Assembly (NCBI GenBank): GCA_902384795.1
Contig: CABMDC010000012.1
Span: forward strand, 135,970 to 199,969
Length of the DNA: 64,000 nucleotides
Direction of reading: 5' to 3'
DNA from: Candidatus Gugararchaeum adminiculabundum
GTDB lineage: Archaea > Micrarchaeota > Micrarchaeia > Burarchaeales > Gugararchaeaceae
Both the position numbers and the translations under genes were made by a program. A model generated the notes under the pieces. It was not told where the DNA came from and made no database searches. It saw only the letters and a program-made list of their open reading frames with translations. This document shows positions 51,420-59,127 of this stretch, one piece after another; the stretch's first letter is position 1; each line of letters begins with the position of its first letter.

Positions 51420-53720
51420 TCCGCTCTCGTCCAAAACAGAGGTTGCCTCATTTTTCGCCTTGTCCCTGGTGAACCGGTAGAGTTTTCCGCTTGCCGCATC
51501 CTTTAGCGAATCGTCATGGGTGATCACAATTGTCTGCTCCACGATTTTTGGAATGTGCTCGTGCAAAACTGTGGAGAGTGTGCGCACTGCCTCGGAATCC
51601 AGATTGTGAGTGGGCTCATCTAAAATCAGCCAGCTCAAATTAGGTGTAAGAACTACCGAGAGAGCTATGCGCATTGCCAAACAGGCGCAGGCCCTTTCGC
51701 CTCCGCTGGCAATCCCCTCAACAGCGACCCAATCATCGTTTCTCTTTGATTCCAAAATGTAGTCGTCATCATAGGCCTGAAGCCGGACATCAGTGAAATC
51801 TTCGTAGGGGTAAAGGGTTTTCCAAATGCTTGTCATGGAGTAGTTGATTGCCTCTATTAATTGAGTGCGGAGAATTGTCTGGGTTTCAACAACACTGGAT
51901 TTGAAAACTAGGAGCTGCTGGGCTGTTTCCTCTATTTTCCTTATTTTTCCCTCGAGCGCCTCGGCATTTTTCACTTCTGTTTCCAGGGTGGAGGCAAGCT
52001 GGGAAAGCTGCTCTGCCTGCACGTGCAGGCCGGTGATTCTTTCTCCGGATTTGGCCTGAAGCACGCGCAAGTCCTCGAGCGCCTTTCTCACCTTTTCATA
52101 GTCGAATTCATTGAAAGTGTTTTTTGTAAATTCTTCCTTTGCTTGAATTAACAGGAGTTCCAGATTCTCTTTCTTTACGGTTAGCTCTTTTATCATTCCC
52201 AGTTCGCGCAGCTCCTGCTCGGTCAGGCGCAACTTGTCCTCGAAGGATTCCAGCTCATCCATTTGCTTTCTGAGTTCAGAGGATGCCTTCTGCTCAAGCT
52301 GCTGCACCTCTGCCAGGGGCAAGGATGCTTCGGTAACCACTTTCTGCTCTTCTTCCAAAAGCGAAAGCTGGCTTGAAATCTGCTTTGCCTTTTGCAATTG
52401 CTGCGAAACCTGCACCAGGTCTTTCTTTAGCTTTGATGAATCTGAGGAGTGAGAATGGAGCTCGTTTTCTTTTTTCTGGAGTATTTCTTTTTTTGCGCTG
52501 ACCAACCCTGCCTTCTTTTGCTCGCTGAGCTCAGTGTCGCATACCGGGCATTTGGGAGATGGACGTTCCAGTTCTCCGAGAGCTTTTTTGGTTTCCTTGG
52601 CAACTGTTTCAGCTGCTGAAAAACGCATTGCCAAATCCTCAATCTTCTCCCTTAGCTCTTTCTCCTGCTTTTCCAGGGAATCTGCTGAGCCGAAAGTTTT
52701 GGCCAGTTCCACTAGTTCTGAAATTTTCTTTTTCCTGGCTGCGGAATCCTCTGATGCCTTTTTTGCGAGCGCGAATTTTGAAGAGGCCTCCCTGCTGGCA
52801 ACTTCCTTTGCGCGCAGGTTCTTTTTTCCCTCGGAAATTTGAGTCTTCAATTCTTCCAGCAATTTTTCCTTTTGCTCAATGGCTCCTGGGATTTGGTGGG
52901 GCCGTTTTGTTGCCAGGTCTTTTTTCACTGATTCCAGGCCATAGGAATAGTTGTTCATCCTGTCCCTAAGTTCGATGTGCTTATCCTGCTCCTGCTTCTG
53001 CTTTTTCACCTGCTCTGATTTTTCCACAATCTGCTTTTGCAAATTAGCCGAGTCTAATTCAACAGCTGCGATTTCCTGCTCAAGCCTGGTGCGCAGCTGC
53101 TTTGTCTGCTCCAGTTTCCTTTTTGTTTCCTCTGGCTTCAATGATGAGAACTGCACACCTAGGTCTTTTTTTCTCTCTAGGAATTGGTTGGCAATGGAAG
53201 TGGAATTAGCCCTTGCTGTTTCAAACCGGTCAATTCCAAGGAGCTGGTCAAACCTGCGCTTTCTTTCGCCCTTGCCTAAATTCAGGAAATAGTCAATGTT
53301 GTTCTGCTCGGAATAGATTGCGCGGTTGAACAGGTCATAGTCAACTTTCAGGATGCGTTCGACATAGTCGGTGACCCTGCGGGTCTGGGGGCCTTCGACC
53401 ATTTTTCCATTGAGCCGCAATTCCGCGGTTGTTGCGCCATTCTCAATTCTCCGCTTTACCTGGTATTCCCCCTCTTTTGATTCGAATGAGACGGAGACTT
53501 CTGAGAATTCGTCGGTTGAAAGCTGGCTCACCACATCCTCGAGTTTTGCGTTTCGTGCAGTGTTTACAGGGAGCTCGCCAAACAGGCCGAAGCAGATTGC
53601 CTGGAGAACTGAGCTTTTTCCTGAGCCCATTATCCCCACGAGCAGATTGGTTCCCCTGGCAAAGTGGACAGTGGTTTCATTGTGCGATTTCCAGTTGCGC
53701 AGAGAAACAGAGGTTATCAT
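51414..53720 (-). CDS. rad50: Rad50 SMC-like ATPase
   Basis: This 768-aa protein is Rad50, which with Mre11 processes DNA breaks. It has Walker A VGIMGSGKSSVLQ near residue 30, long coiled coils, a zinc hook CPVCDTEL, the signature SGGERACACLAMRIALS and Walker B LSWLILDEPTHNLD. It is shorter than many Rad50 proteins (about 880 aa), the coils being reduced. Mre11 is not beside it: upstream lie aEF-1beta and a zinc-ribbon gene. NurA and HerA are encoded 6-10 kb away. Confidence 0.96.
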   Translation of the reverse strand: MITSVSLRNWKSHNETTVHFARGTNLLVGIMGSGKSSVLQAICFGLFGELPVNTARNAKLEDVVSQLSTDEFSEVSVSFESKEGEYQVKRRIENGATTAELRLNGKMVEGPQTRRVTDYVERILKVDYDLFNRAIYSEQNNIDYFLNLGKGERKRRFDQLLGIDRFETARANSTSIANQFLERKKDLGVQFSSLKPEETKRKLEQTKQLRTRLEQEIAAVELDSANLQKQIVEKSEQVKKQKQEQDKHIELRDRMNNYSYGLESVKKDLATKRPHQIPGAIEQKEKLLEELKTQISEGKKNLRAKEVASREASSKFALAKKASEDSAARKKKISELVELAKTFGSADSLEKQEKELREKIEDLAMRFSAAETVAKETKKALGELERPSPKCPVCDTELSEQKKAGLVSAKKEILQKKENELHSHSSDSSKLKKDLVQVSQQLQKAKQISSQLSLLEEEQKVVTEASLPLAEVQQLEQKASSELRKQMDELESFEDKLRLTEQELRELGMIKELTVKKENLELLLIQAKEEFTKNTFNEFDYEKVRKALEDLRVLQAKSGERITGLHVQAEQLSQLASTLETEVKNAEALEGKIRKIEETAQQLLVFKSSVVETQTILRTQLIEAINYSMTSIWKTLYPYEDFTDVRLQAYDDDYILESKRNDDWVAVEGIASGGERACACLAMRIALSVVLTPNLSWLILDEPTHNLDSEAVRTLSTVLHEHIPKIVEQTIVITHDDSLKDAASGKLYRFTRDKAKNEATSVLDESGG

Positions 53721-53787
53721 ATAGCAAGAAGTTTGGCGACAAATGAATTAATTGGTTTTGGCTGGCTTGTTTCCGCTGAAACCGGAA

Positions 53788-54036
53788 TTAGAGCCTGTCG
53801 ACCGAGTCGATTTGCGCCTGGGAAACTCCCTTAAAAGTCGCGATTTCATGCTCGATTTTCTCCGAGCCGTCGTCCTCGTTCAGAATGAGCGTGAGAATTA
53901 TTGCCTTCATGCCAAAGGCCATTTCCTCCTCGCCTATTTTCAAGGGCTTGAAATGCTTCTGGAGCCTTTGCTTGAGGTCCTCGAAATGGTCCATGCTCTC
54001 TGGGAACACTTTCACTATGGTAGCGACCTGGGCCAT
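53788..54036 (-). CDS. Translation elongation factor 1-beta (aEF-1beta)
   Basis: This 82-aa protein is the archaeal guanine-nucleotide exchange factor for EF-1alpha. It matches QVATIVKVFPESMDHFEDLKQRL, IGEEEMAFGMKAIILTLILNEDDG and the end ATFKGVSQAQIDSVDRL, where the family has VSxVQVxxVxRL. Its length is typical. It follows a zinc-ribbon gene with 12 bp between, the conserved archaeal pair. Confidence 0.96.
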   Translation of the reverse strand: MAQVATIVKVFPESMDHFEDLKQRLQKHFKPLKIGEEEMAFGMKAIILTLILNEDDGSEKIEHEIATFKGVSQAQIDSVDRL

Positions 54037-54048
54037 GGGAACACCTAG

Positions 54049-54204
54049 TTAAGGGCCGTCGCGGCCGCACTTCTTGCACTTGTACGGGTTGGACGACTGC
54101 CTGCATCTCTTGCAGCGAATCATCTTTTCCCCGCAGTTCGCGCACGGTATCTCCGCGAACTCGGTTGCGAGCTTGCCGCAGGATACACAGTTTTTCAATG
54201 CCAT
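54049..54204 (-). CDS. Small zinc-ribbon protein paired with aEF-1beta
   Basis: This 51-aa protein has four CxxC pairs: CVSC, CANC, CKRC and CKKC, in the order MALKNCVSCGKLATEF...IPCANCGEKMIRCKRCRQSSNPYKCKKCGRDGP. This matches the archaeal two-zinc-ribbon family (HVO_2753-like) usually encoded directly before aEF-1beta, as here. Its role is unknown; a translation or RNA-binding link is inferred from gene order. The ATG at 54204 is preceded by AAGTGATTTT. Confidence 0.92.
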   Translation of the reverse strand: MALKNCVSCGKLATEFAEIPCANCGEKMIRCKRCRQSSNPYKCKKCGRDGP

Positions 54205-54318
54205 AAAATCACTTTAACAAAACAGATTTTGTACTACTTTGCACGAATAAACTTTTAATACAGACGCCTGTAGGGGAAAGAGGAAAAATACAAAAAAGAA
54301 AGGAAAAAAGAAGGACGG

Positions 54319-55209
54319 TTATGCCGGCACTGCGCAGAGGATGGACCTGTTTTCCAGGTCTATTGTTACTGAGCCCATGCCAGAATAGTCGAGCTGCCTT
54401 GGATCATAGTGGGCATCGCCTTCCTTGAATGCAGAGAACGAAACCGTAATCGTCTTGCCGTTGAAGTGTATGCTCTCCAGATTCCCGAACTCGCCACAGG
54501 CGCGGGCGAGGCCTTCCAAGGAAGATGTTGAATCGGTGTTTAGCTGGTAGGTTTCGCCGTTTCCGAGCTGGAAGTCGAGGATACCGGTTTCGCTTTTTAC
54601 TTCTGTCCATCCGTCCTTCCTGAACTGATCCGCGTCCTTGGCATCTACAGTGATTAAAATGGTGTAGCCGCAGTGCGGGCACTCGATTGCATCACTTTTG
54701 ATTTCCCTGATTTCAATGCCATAAGTTTCCCGGTAATATTCTTTCACGCCTTCTTCCGGCATGCGCAGGCCCATGCAATAGGTCTGGCCGCTCTCGGTAG
54801 TGTGGCATGGCTTGTAATGCTCTTTCTCATATGCTCCCCAGGGATAGCTGTCCCAAAGGGTCATGTTCTCAGCTGCCGGGTAGGTAAAAGAAACGTTTCC
54901 GCTTTTGTTCGGGGGAGATATCTTGCAGTCATTGGCAGCGGCCGGTTTCCCGTCCTTTGGAGCCACCCATGCCGCGCTTCTGGTTCCTTCTGCGACGTGA
55001 ACCCATCCTGCGGGGGTTCCGGGTTTCTTTTGGTCAAGACTGCCGTAATACATGCCGTTTGCAGCATCGGTTTCGCTGAAGTTGCCTGCATTTGGCGAAC
55101 TTGAGATGCTGTCGCATGCCGAGTTTGTATTTGTAGTCTGCGCACACCCGCTCAGGAGCACCAGTCCCAGGAGCGCGATTGCGAAAATTGCCAAAATTTT
55201 GTTTTCCAT
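54319..55209 (-). CDS. Unknown lipoprotein with cysteine pairs
   Basis: This 296-aa protein has a lipoprotein signal ending LLSGC. Residues 28-80 are Ser/Asn-rich. Cys occur as NDCKIS, PCHTT, TYCMG, IECPHCGY and RACGEF; the CPHC pair looks like a zinc knuckle or redox pair. A beta-rich C-terminal part (LDFQLGNGETYQLNTDS...) follows. It is not recognised. GGTGAT lies before the ATG and a TATA box near 55245-55255 drives it. The inverted repeat at 55267-55284 lies just upstream of that box. Confidence 0.75.
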   Translation of the reverse strand: MENKILAIFAIALLGLVLLSGCAQTTNTNSACDSISSSPNAGNFSETDAANGMYYGSLDQKKPGTPAGWVHVAEGTRSAAWVAPKDGKPAAANDCKISPPNKSGNVSFTYPAAENMTLWDSYPWGAYEKEHYKPCHTTESGQTYCMGLRMPEEGVKEYYRETYGIEIREIKSDAIECPHCGYTILITVDAKDADQFRKDGWTEVKSETGILDFQLGNGETYQLNTDSTSSLEGLARACGEFGNLESIHFNGKTITVSFSAFKEGDAHYDPRQLDYSGMGSVTIDLENRSILCAVPA

Positions 55210-55244
55210 GTTTAATCACCTTGTGTAATAACGTGGATTTTGAG

Positions 55245-55255
55245 CTATTTATAAA
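55245..55255 (-). promoter_or_regulatory. TATA box of the 54319-55209 lipoprotein gene
   Basis: The minus strand reads TTTATAAATAG, 36-46 bases before the ATG. The predicted leader is short and holds AAGGTGAT. Confidence 0.65.
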
Positions 55256-55266
55256 GGGAGGATTTT

Positions 55267-55284
55267 GTTCGGTTTGCACCGAAC
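55267..55284. promoter_or_regulatory. Inverted repeat upstream of lipoprotein promoter
   Basis: GTTCGGT and ACCGAAC pair perfectly around TTGC, 12 bp upstream of the TATA box on the minus strand. The position is that of an activator or repressor site; it could equally be the remains of a terminator. Confidence 0.4.
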
Positions 55285-55347
55285 GATGTGGCAATTTTAC
55301 GGGAGAAAAATAAGCAGAAAAAAGAAGAATAGCTGATTTTTGGCTGC

Positions 55348-55572
55348 CTAGCCCATCGCGGACTCCGTTGCCTCGGACCAGGTGAAACCGTTCCTCAACA
55401 GGCGGGAAACTTTCTCTGGGGCCGCGCGCTTGGCCGCGAGTAATTTCTCGGCTCCGCCTATTCTGGTCGCTTCAAAGAATTCAATCGCCCCTTGCTGGCC
55501 CAAACCGCTATTATTAAGGCGCTTGAGCGTTGCATCGTTCGAAATATTCGGTTTGAGTAATTTCTGTTTCAT
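55348..55572 (-). CDS. Unknown 74-aa basic protein
   Basis: This short soluble protein is rich in Lys, Ala and Leu (MKQKLLKPNISNDATLKRLNNSGLGQQGAIEFFEATRIGG...). The second half (KLLAAKRAAPEKVSRLLRNGFTWSEATESAMG) may form a helix pair like a small DNA- or protein-binding domain. I chose the ATG at 55572 with GAGGTG upstream; a GTG at 55578 is possible. It is not recognised and the family is unknown. Confidence 0.55.
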   Translation of the reverse strand: MKQKLLKPNISNDATLKRLNNSGLGQQGAIEFFEATRIGGAEKLLAAKRAAPEKVSRLLRNGFTWSEATESAMG

Positions 55573-55698
55573 TTTCACACCTCGTATTAATCCATAGTTT
55601 CACACTTGTATCAATTTAATGGTTTCCTTCCTTGCTGGGCGCTAATGTTGAAGATATATGCCCCGCTGGGTATATGGATTGAACCTGAACATCTTAGA

Positions 55699-56427
55699 TT
55701 ACTTTGGCACACCAGTATTTGGACTGGAATTGGGTTGGTCTTTAACCAGTATATCCGAATAAGCCTCGAAAATAGGGCGTATGCGTTCCAGTAAAGCATC
55801 ATAGGATCCCCTGTACTGGGCAGGTTTGTTTATCTGACCTATGAGGATGGCTGCGATTCTATCACGTTCGGCCGGATCCATTTCAATGAATTCCATAAGA
55901 GTGCCCAGGGTAATCTCATCGCGCCACTTGAGGGCAGCCCCAATGCTGTCAATCAGTTCGTGTTCTCCTTCTATGTATTCCTTGCCCTTATAAACGACAA
56001 TTTGGTCAAGGCTGATTTCTGGAAAGACTTTGTTAAATCTCGCACAGCCAACTACGAACGTGCGCATCTGGCGGTTTTCTGGTTTTTGTAGTTCGATAAG
56101 AAGGTTGGTAACGACATGCTCGTAATCTTCTCGCCTGTATCTGAGTATTAACTCGTTTAATCCGAGTTCGTTGCCGGCCTGTATGTCTGGCGGGATATCC
56201 GCCACAGAACCCTGCGCCCCGTATTTCTCTTTTAACGAGGCAAATATTTTGACAGCCTCGGATGCTTTTTCAGGAGGAACGTTAGTGTCAAAACCGCAGT
56301 GATAGCCTGCGCCTGCAAGCCTATAGTGGTACACGCTCCCAAAAAAATGAGCCGGAACCGCACGCTTGATCTGCTCTGCTCGCAGGTTTGCATCATCTCT
56401 TTTTGGTGAGTTTGTCAAAAAAGCCAT
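55699..56427 (-). CDS. Unknown 242-aa protein
   Basis: This soluble protein is not recognised. It contains AHFFGSVYHYRLAGAGYHCGFDTNVPPEKASEAVKIFASLKEKYG, an alpha/beta part MRTFVVGCARFNKVFPEISLDQIVVYKG, and helical parts around LGTLMEFIEMDPAERDRIAAILIG. The ATG at 56427 is chosen because the frame further upstream (to 56694) crosses the tRNA-Arg gene. A TATA-like AAATATAC at 56459-56468 lies 32-41 bases before it, giving a very short leader. The gene stands downstream of tRNA-Arg on the same strand. Confidence 0.65.
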   Translation of the reverse strand: MAFLTNSPKRDDANLRAEQIKRAVPAHFFGSVYHYRLAGAGYHCGFDTNVPPEKASEAVKIFASLKEKYGAQGSVADIPPDIQAGNELGLNELILRYRREDYEHVVTNLLIELQKPENRQMRTFVVGCARFNKVFPEISLDQIVVYKGKEYIEGEHELIDSIGAALKWRDEITLGTLMEFIEMDPAERDRIAAILIGQINKPAQYRGSYDALLERIRPIFEAYSDILVKDQPNSSPNTGVPK

Positions 56428-56458
56428 AGAGATCGCCAGATTCGCATTGTGGTTAGTA

Positions 56459-56468
56459 GTATATTTAT
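56459..56468 (-). promoter_or_regulatory. TATA box of the 55699-56427 gene
   Basis: The minus strand reads CATAAATATAC here, about 32-41 bases before the chosen ATG. Confidence 0.55.
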
Positions 56469-56516
56469 GTGTTTTCTTATTAATAAAGCTATGGATGCCG
56501 CATCGAAGAAAAAGAA

Positions 56517-56732
56517 CGCCCCCGACGGGATTCGGACCCATGCTCCAAGCTTTTTGCACGGGGTATGATGCCCGTTTCCCCAGGTTTTCTTTTGGGGTAG
56601 ACAGCGCGATTTGTCCGGCTGGACAAATGCGCCCATTTTTGCCTTCGGGCAAAAATCGGGACCTTTTCTTTTGGAAAAAGAAAAGGGATATCACCGCAAG
56701 CTCGTGTGCTATCCAGGCTATACTACGGGGGC
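56517..56732 (-). tRNA. tRNA-Arg(GCG) with a 142-nt intron
   Basis: On the minus strand the acceptor stem pairs GCCCCCG (56732-56726) with CGGGGGC (56524-56518), discriminator G at 56517. The T arm is ATGGG/CCCGT with loop TCCGAAT. The anticodon stem CGAGC pairs with GCTTG; the 5' loop half reads TTGCGG, giving anticodon GCG. The intron (about 56552-56693) follows position 37. The splice region forms a bulge-helix-bulge: TTGC (32-35) pairs with GCAA at the intron end, with 3-nt bulges GGT and AAA cut after the second base. The D stem has one A-C mismatch. The intron contains several strong hairpins, two of them a repeat unit shared with 31990-32094. A TATA element lies at 56758-56767. Confidence 0.88.
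56605..56658 (-). repeat. Two-hairpin repeat unit inside the tRNA-Arg intron
   Basis: Read on the minus strand this is CGATTTTTGCC-CGAA-GGCAAAAATGGGCGCATTTGTCC-AGCC-GGACAAATCGCG in outline: the same skeleton as at 31990-32094 (CGATTT, AAATGGGCGCATTT, AAATCGCG) with other stem cores. The stems pair 56635-56643 with 56648-56656 and 56609-56616 with 56621-56628. It lies in the same sense as its tRNA, as does the copy after tRNA-Trp. Confidence 0.85.
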
Positions 56733-56757
56733 CGGATTAGGAGTTTATGCACGCTCG

Positions 56758-56767
56758 CTATTTTATC
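56758..56767 (-). promoter_or_regulatory. TATA-like element before tRNA-Arg
   Basis: The minus strand reads GATAAAATAG about 26-35 bases before the first base of tRNA-Arg, the usual distance for an archaeal tRNA promoter. Confidence 0.5.
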
Positions 56768-56851
56768 CCTTTCTGGGAGTTTTGGGCTTCGAGGGAAGGG
56801 CGCGGGACGTATTCCTTCCTGACTATTTTTAACCATATAATACCACAATGC

Positions 56852-56859
56852 TTATATAC
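56852..56859 (+). promoter_or_regulatory. TATA box of the 54-aa protein gene
   Basis: TTATATAC lies 43-50 bases before the GTG at 56902. The leader would hold the strong GGAGGTGA site. Confidence 0.6.
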
Positions 56860-56901
56860 CTGAAAAGCCATAAATAATAACATCAAATGGAGGTGAGGCA
56901 T

Positions 56902-57066
56902 GTGAAGATAGAATTCGAGGAATCGGACACACAAAAAGAAAACGGAAAGCGCTGGACTATTTACGTGGAGCGCAAAACCAGGGGCCTCACCGTAAAACCG
57001 GTCAGCGGCGAAACCCCGTACATCTCGGTCAGGGGCAAAAAGGTCGCTGTCGAGGACATCTACTAA
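56902..57066 (+). CDS. Small 54-aa protein before the arg/lys cluster
   Basis: A GTG at 56902 with GGAGGTGA five bases upstream opens a 54-codon frame (MKIEFEESDTQKENGKRWTI...). It is charged and beta-like (RWTIYVERKTRGLTVKPVSG, YISVRGKKVAVEDIY) with no cysteine. It is not LysW, which has a zinc ribbon and an EDWG-type tail, although it sits where a carrier protein might be expected, 163 bp before argC. It has its own TATA box. An ATG at 56887 is in frame but overlaps the ribosome binding site. The function is unknown. Confidence 0.65.
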   Translation: MKIEFEESDTQKENGKRWTIYVERKTRGLTVKPVSGETPYISVRGKKVAVEDIY

Positions 57067-57163
57067 CTTTTTCTTTTTTAGGTGTTTTTGATGATGCTTG
57101 ATTTCGTTCAGCCCAGGCGGGATGCTTTTTCTGTAGCTAGGGCTAAAGGAAAACGAGAATAAG

Positions 57164-57202
57164 CTTTTTAAGTTCCTTCGAGAAATTGACTGTTATTTCT
57201 CG
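57164..57202 (+). promoter_or_regulatory. Promoter and inverted repeat of the arg/lys operon
   Basis: A TATA-like CTTTTTAAG lies at 57164-57172. A perfect 8-bp inverted repeat, CGAGAAAT (57179-57186) and ATTTCTCG (57195-57202) with 8 bp between, covers the predicted start site, 28 bases before the first ATG. It is placed as an operator would be, or it forms a 5' leader hairpin. It is a candidate for amino-acid-responsive control. Confidence 0.55.
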
Positions 57203-57229
57203 TGCGGGAGCGAGTTTGAAGTGACATTT

Positions 57230-58279
57230 ATGACAATCTCAGCAAACATTATCGGAGCATCGGGTTACACCGGCGGCGATCTGCTCAGGATTTTAGTGAC
57301 GCATCCTGAAGTGGAGGTAAAGGCCGCAACCAGCGAACGCTTTGCAGGAGAGCCGGTGAAGAAGATTCACCCGAACCTCCGGAGTTTTGTGGATTACAAT
57401 TTCGTGAGCGTGAAGGAAATCAAGGAAGCGGACGTGGTTTTCCTGTGCGTTCCCCATGGCATGGCGGCGCCCTATGTGGAGCAGTATATGGATTCGGGAA
57501 CCAAGATTGTTGATTTGTCTGCTGACTTCAGGTTGCACAACCCGGCGGATTATCCGAAGTGGTATGGCCACGAGCACCCGAAGCCTGAGCTTTTGAAGAA
57601 GTTCGTCTATGGATTGCCGGAATTGCACCGCGAGCAGATTAAGAAGAGCAACTATGTCGCATGCCCGGGATGCCTTTCAACTACCAGTATTCTTTCGCTT
57701 GCGCCCTTGGCAAAGGAAAAGCTCCTTGACCCGAATGGGATTGTGATTGATGCCAAGATTGGCTCATCTGGCGGAGGAGCGGCATTTGACATTTCAACCC
57801 ATCATCCAGAAAGAGTGGGAGTGGTGCGCTCATACAAGCCGACCGGGCATAGGCATACCGGGGAGATTGAGCAGGAGCTTGGCGAATTGCAGGGGGCGAA
57901 GTTCGGAGTGGCGTTTTCGCCCCATGCAGTGGAACTGGTGAGAGGAATTCTTGCAACCTGCCATGTGAGATTGAACAAGCAGGTAAAGGAAGTTGACATT
58001 TGGAAAATTTACCGGAGCTTTTACAAGGACTCGCCATTTGTTCGCATTGTCAAGGAAAAGGAAGGGCACTACAGATATCCTGAGCCAAAGCTTTTGGCTG
58101 GCACGAATTTCTTTGATGTTGGTTTTGAGCTTGATTCGCACGTCAACCGCCTGGTGGTAATGGGAGCGATTGACAACCTGGTAAAGGGAAGCGGCGGGCA
58201 GGCCGTGCAAAACATGAATCTGATGTTCGGGCTGGATGAGAAAACAGGAATGTGGCGCCCTGGCCTGCATCCGATTTAA
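57230..58279 (+). CDS. lysY: LysW-type N-acyl-phosphate reductase (LysY/ArgC)
   Basis: This protein of about 349 aa is an ArgC/LysY-family semialdehyde dehydrogenase that reduces an acyl-phosphate on a blocked glutamate or aminoadipate with NADPH. It has IIGASGYTGGDLLRIL, catalytic Cys in VACPGCLSTTSIL, and the LysY-like GSSGGGAAFDISTHHPERVGVVRSYKPTGHRHTGEIEQELG. The second ArgC at 61415 has NPGCYPT and a different middle part. The match to the LysW-dependent branch is by those blocks plus the neighbour LysZ. The ATG at 57230 is used; a GTG at 57221 is possible. Confidence 0.88.
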   Translation: MTISANIIGASGYTGGDLLRILVTHPEVEVKAATSERFAGEPVKKIHPNLRSFVDYNFVSVKEIKEADVVFLCVPHGMAAPYVEQYMDSGTKIVDLSADFRLHNPADYPKWYGHEHPKPELLKKFVYGLPELHREQIKKSNYVACPGCLSTTSILSLAPLAKEKLLDPNGIVIDAKIGSSGGGAAFDISTHHPERVGVVRSYKPTGHRHTGEIEQELGELQGAKFGVAFSPHAVELVRGILATCHVRLNKQVKEVDIWKIYRSFYKDSPFVRIVKEKEGHYRYPEPKLLAGTNFFDVGFELDSHVNRLVVMGAIDNLVKGSGGQAVQNMNLMFGLDEKTGMWRPGLHPI

Positions 58280-58299
58280 ACTGGATTGGTGTTGGGAAA

Positions 58300-59097
58300 A
58301 TGCTCGTTTTGAAGATTGGCGGAAGCCTGTCGGAGAATTTGACAAATGTTGTTGCAGATTTGGCTAGTCTGGCGCAAAATGAGCAGATTATAATTGTGCA
58401 CGGAGGAGCCGCAAGGACTACTGCCGTTGCCGAGAAGATGGGAATTCCGCAAAAGTTCGTGACCAGTGCGAGCGGAGTGCAGTCGCGCTTTACCTCCAAG
58501 GAGACAATGGGAATTTTCGTAATGGTGCTTTCGCAAATCAACAAGGAAATCGTTGCGCTCTTGCAGAAGAATGGGGTGAACGCTGTCGGGTTGACAGGAA
58601 TAGATGCCGGAATTGTGCGCGCCAAGAGAAAGGATGTGCTCAAGATTGTGGAGAACGGCAAGGAGAAGCTTTTGCGCGGGGATTATTCCGGAAAGATTGA
58701 GAGCGTGAATGGCCAGGCGATTTCATTGCTTTTGCAGGTCGGGGTTACGCCGGTTGTTGCACCCATTGCGCTTAGCGAGGAATTCGAGCCAGTGAATGTT
58801 GATGGCGATAGGCTGGCCGGGGCGATTGCAGCCGAGCTTGGCGCTTCGCTGATAATTTTCACAGATGTGAACGGGTTGTATGAAAAGTTCCCGGACGAGA
58901 ATTCACTGGTAAAGCAAATTAGCGCTGGCGAACTGAAGAAGTTCAAGAATTTGAAGGGCGGGATGGGAAAGAAGCTCATAGCTGCAAAGGAAGCGCTGGA
59001 AGGCGGAGCCGTGCAGGTGGTGATCTGCAATGGAAAGATTGCGAACCCGTTCCAGAATGCGATTAATGGGGAAAAGAGAACGATTATTACACGCTAG
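58300..59097 (+). CDS. lysZ: LysW-type amino-acid kinase (LysZ)
   Basis: This protein of about 265 aa is an amino-acid kinase of the LysZ type, which phosphorylates the side chain of glutamate or aminoadipate carried on LysW. It has LVLKIGGSLSENL, IIIVHGGAARTTAVAEKMG, FVTSASGVQSRFTSKE, GVTPVVAPIALSEE and NVDGDRLAGAIAAELGA. This differs from canonical ArgB at 62448 in the VTSxxGxxSRxTxKE block, which is a LysZ hallmark. It begins 20 bp after lysY, with GGTG upstream of the ATG. Confidence 0.88.
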   Translation: MLVLKIGGSLSENLTNVVADLASLAQNEQIIIVHGGAARTTAVAEKMGIPQKFVTSASGVQSRFTSKETMGIFVMVLSQINKEIVALLQKNGVNAVGLTGIDAGIVRAKRKDVLKIVENGKEKLLRGDYSGKIESVNGQAISLLLQVGVTPVVAPIALSEEFEPVNVDGDRLAGAIAAELGASLIIFTDVNGLYEKFPDENSLVKQISAGELKKFKNLKGGMGKKLIAAKEALEGGAVQVVICNGKIANPFQNAINGEKRTIITR

Positions 59098-59127
59098 ATG
59101 ATGAATGACATTTACGAGATGATTTGA

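Noticed and set aside
56428-56694. N-terminal extension of the 55699-56427 gene
   Set aside because: The extension crosses the tRNA-Arg 3' exon and intron, and a TATA box lies just before the ATG at 56427.
56902-57066. LysW carrier protein
   Set aside because: No zinc-ribbon cysteines and no acidic EDWG-type C-terminus.
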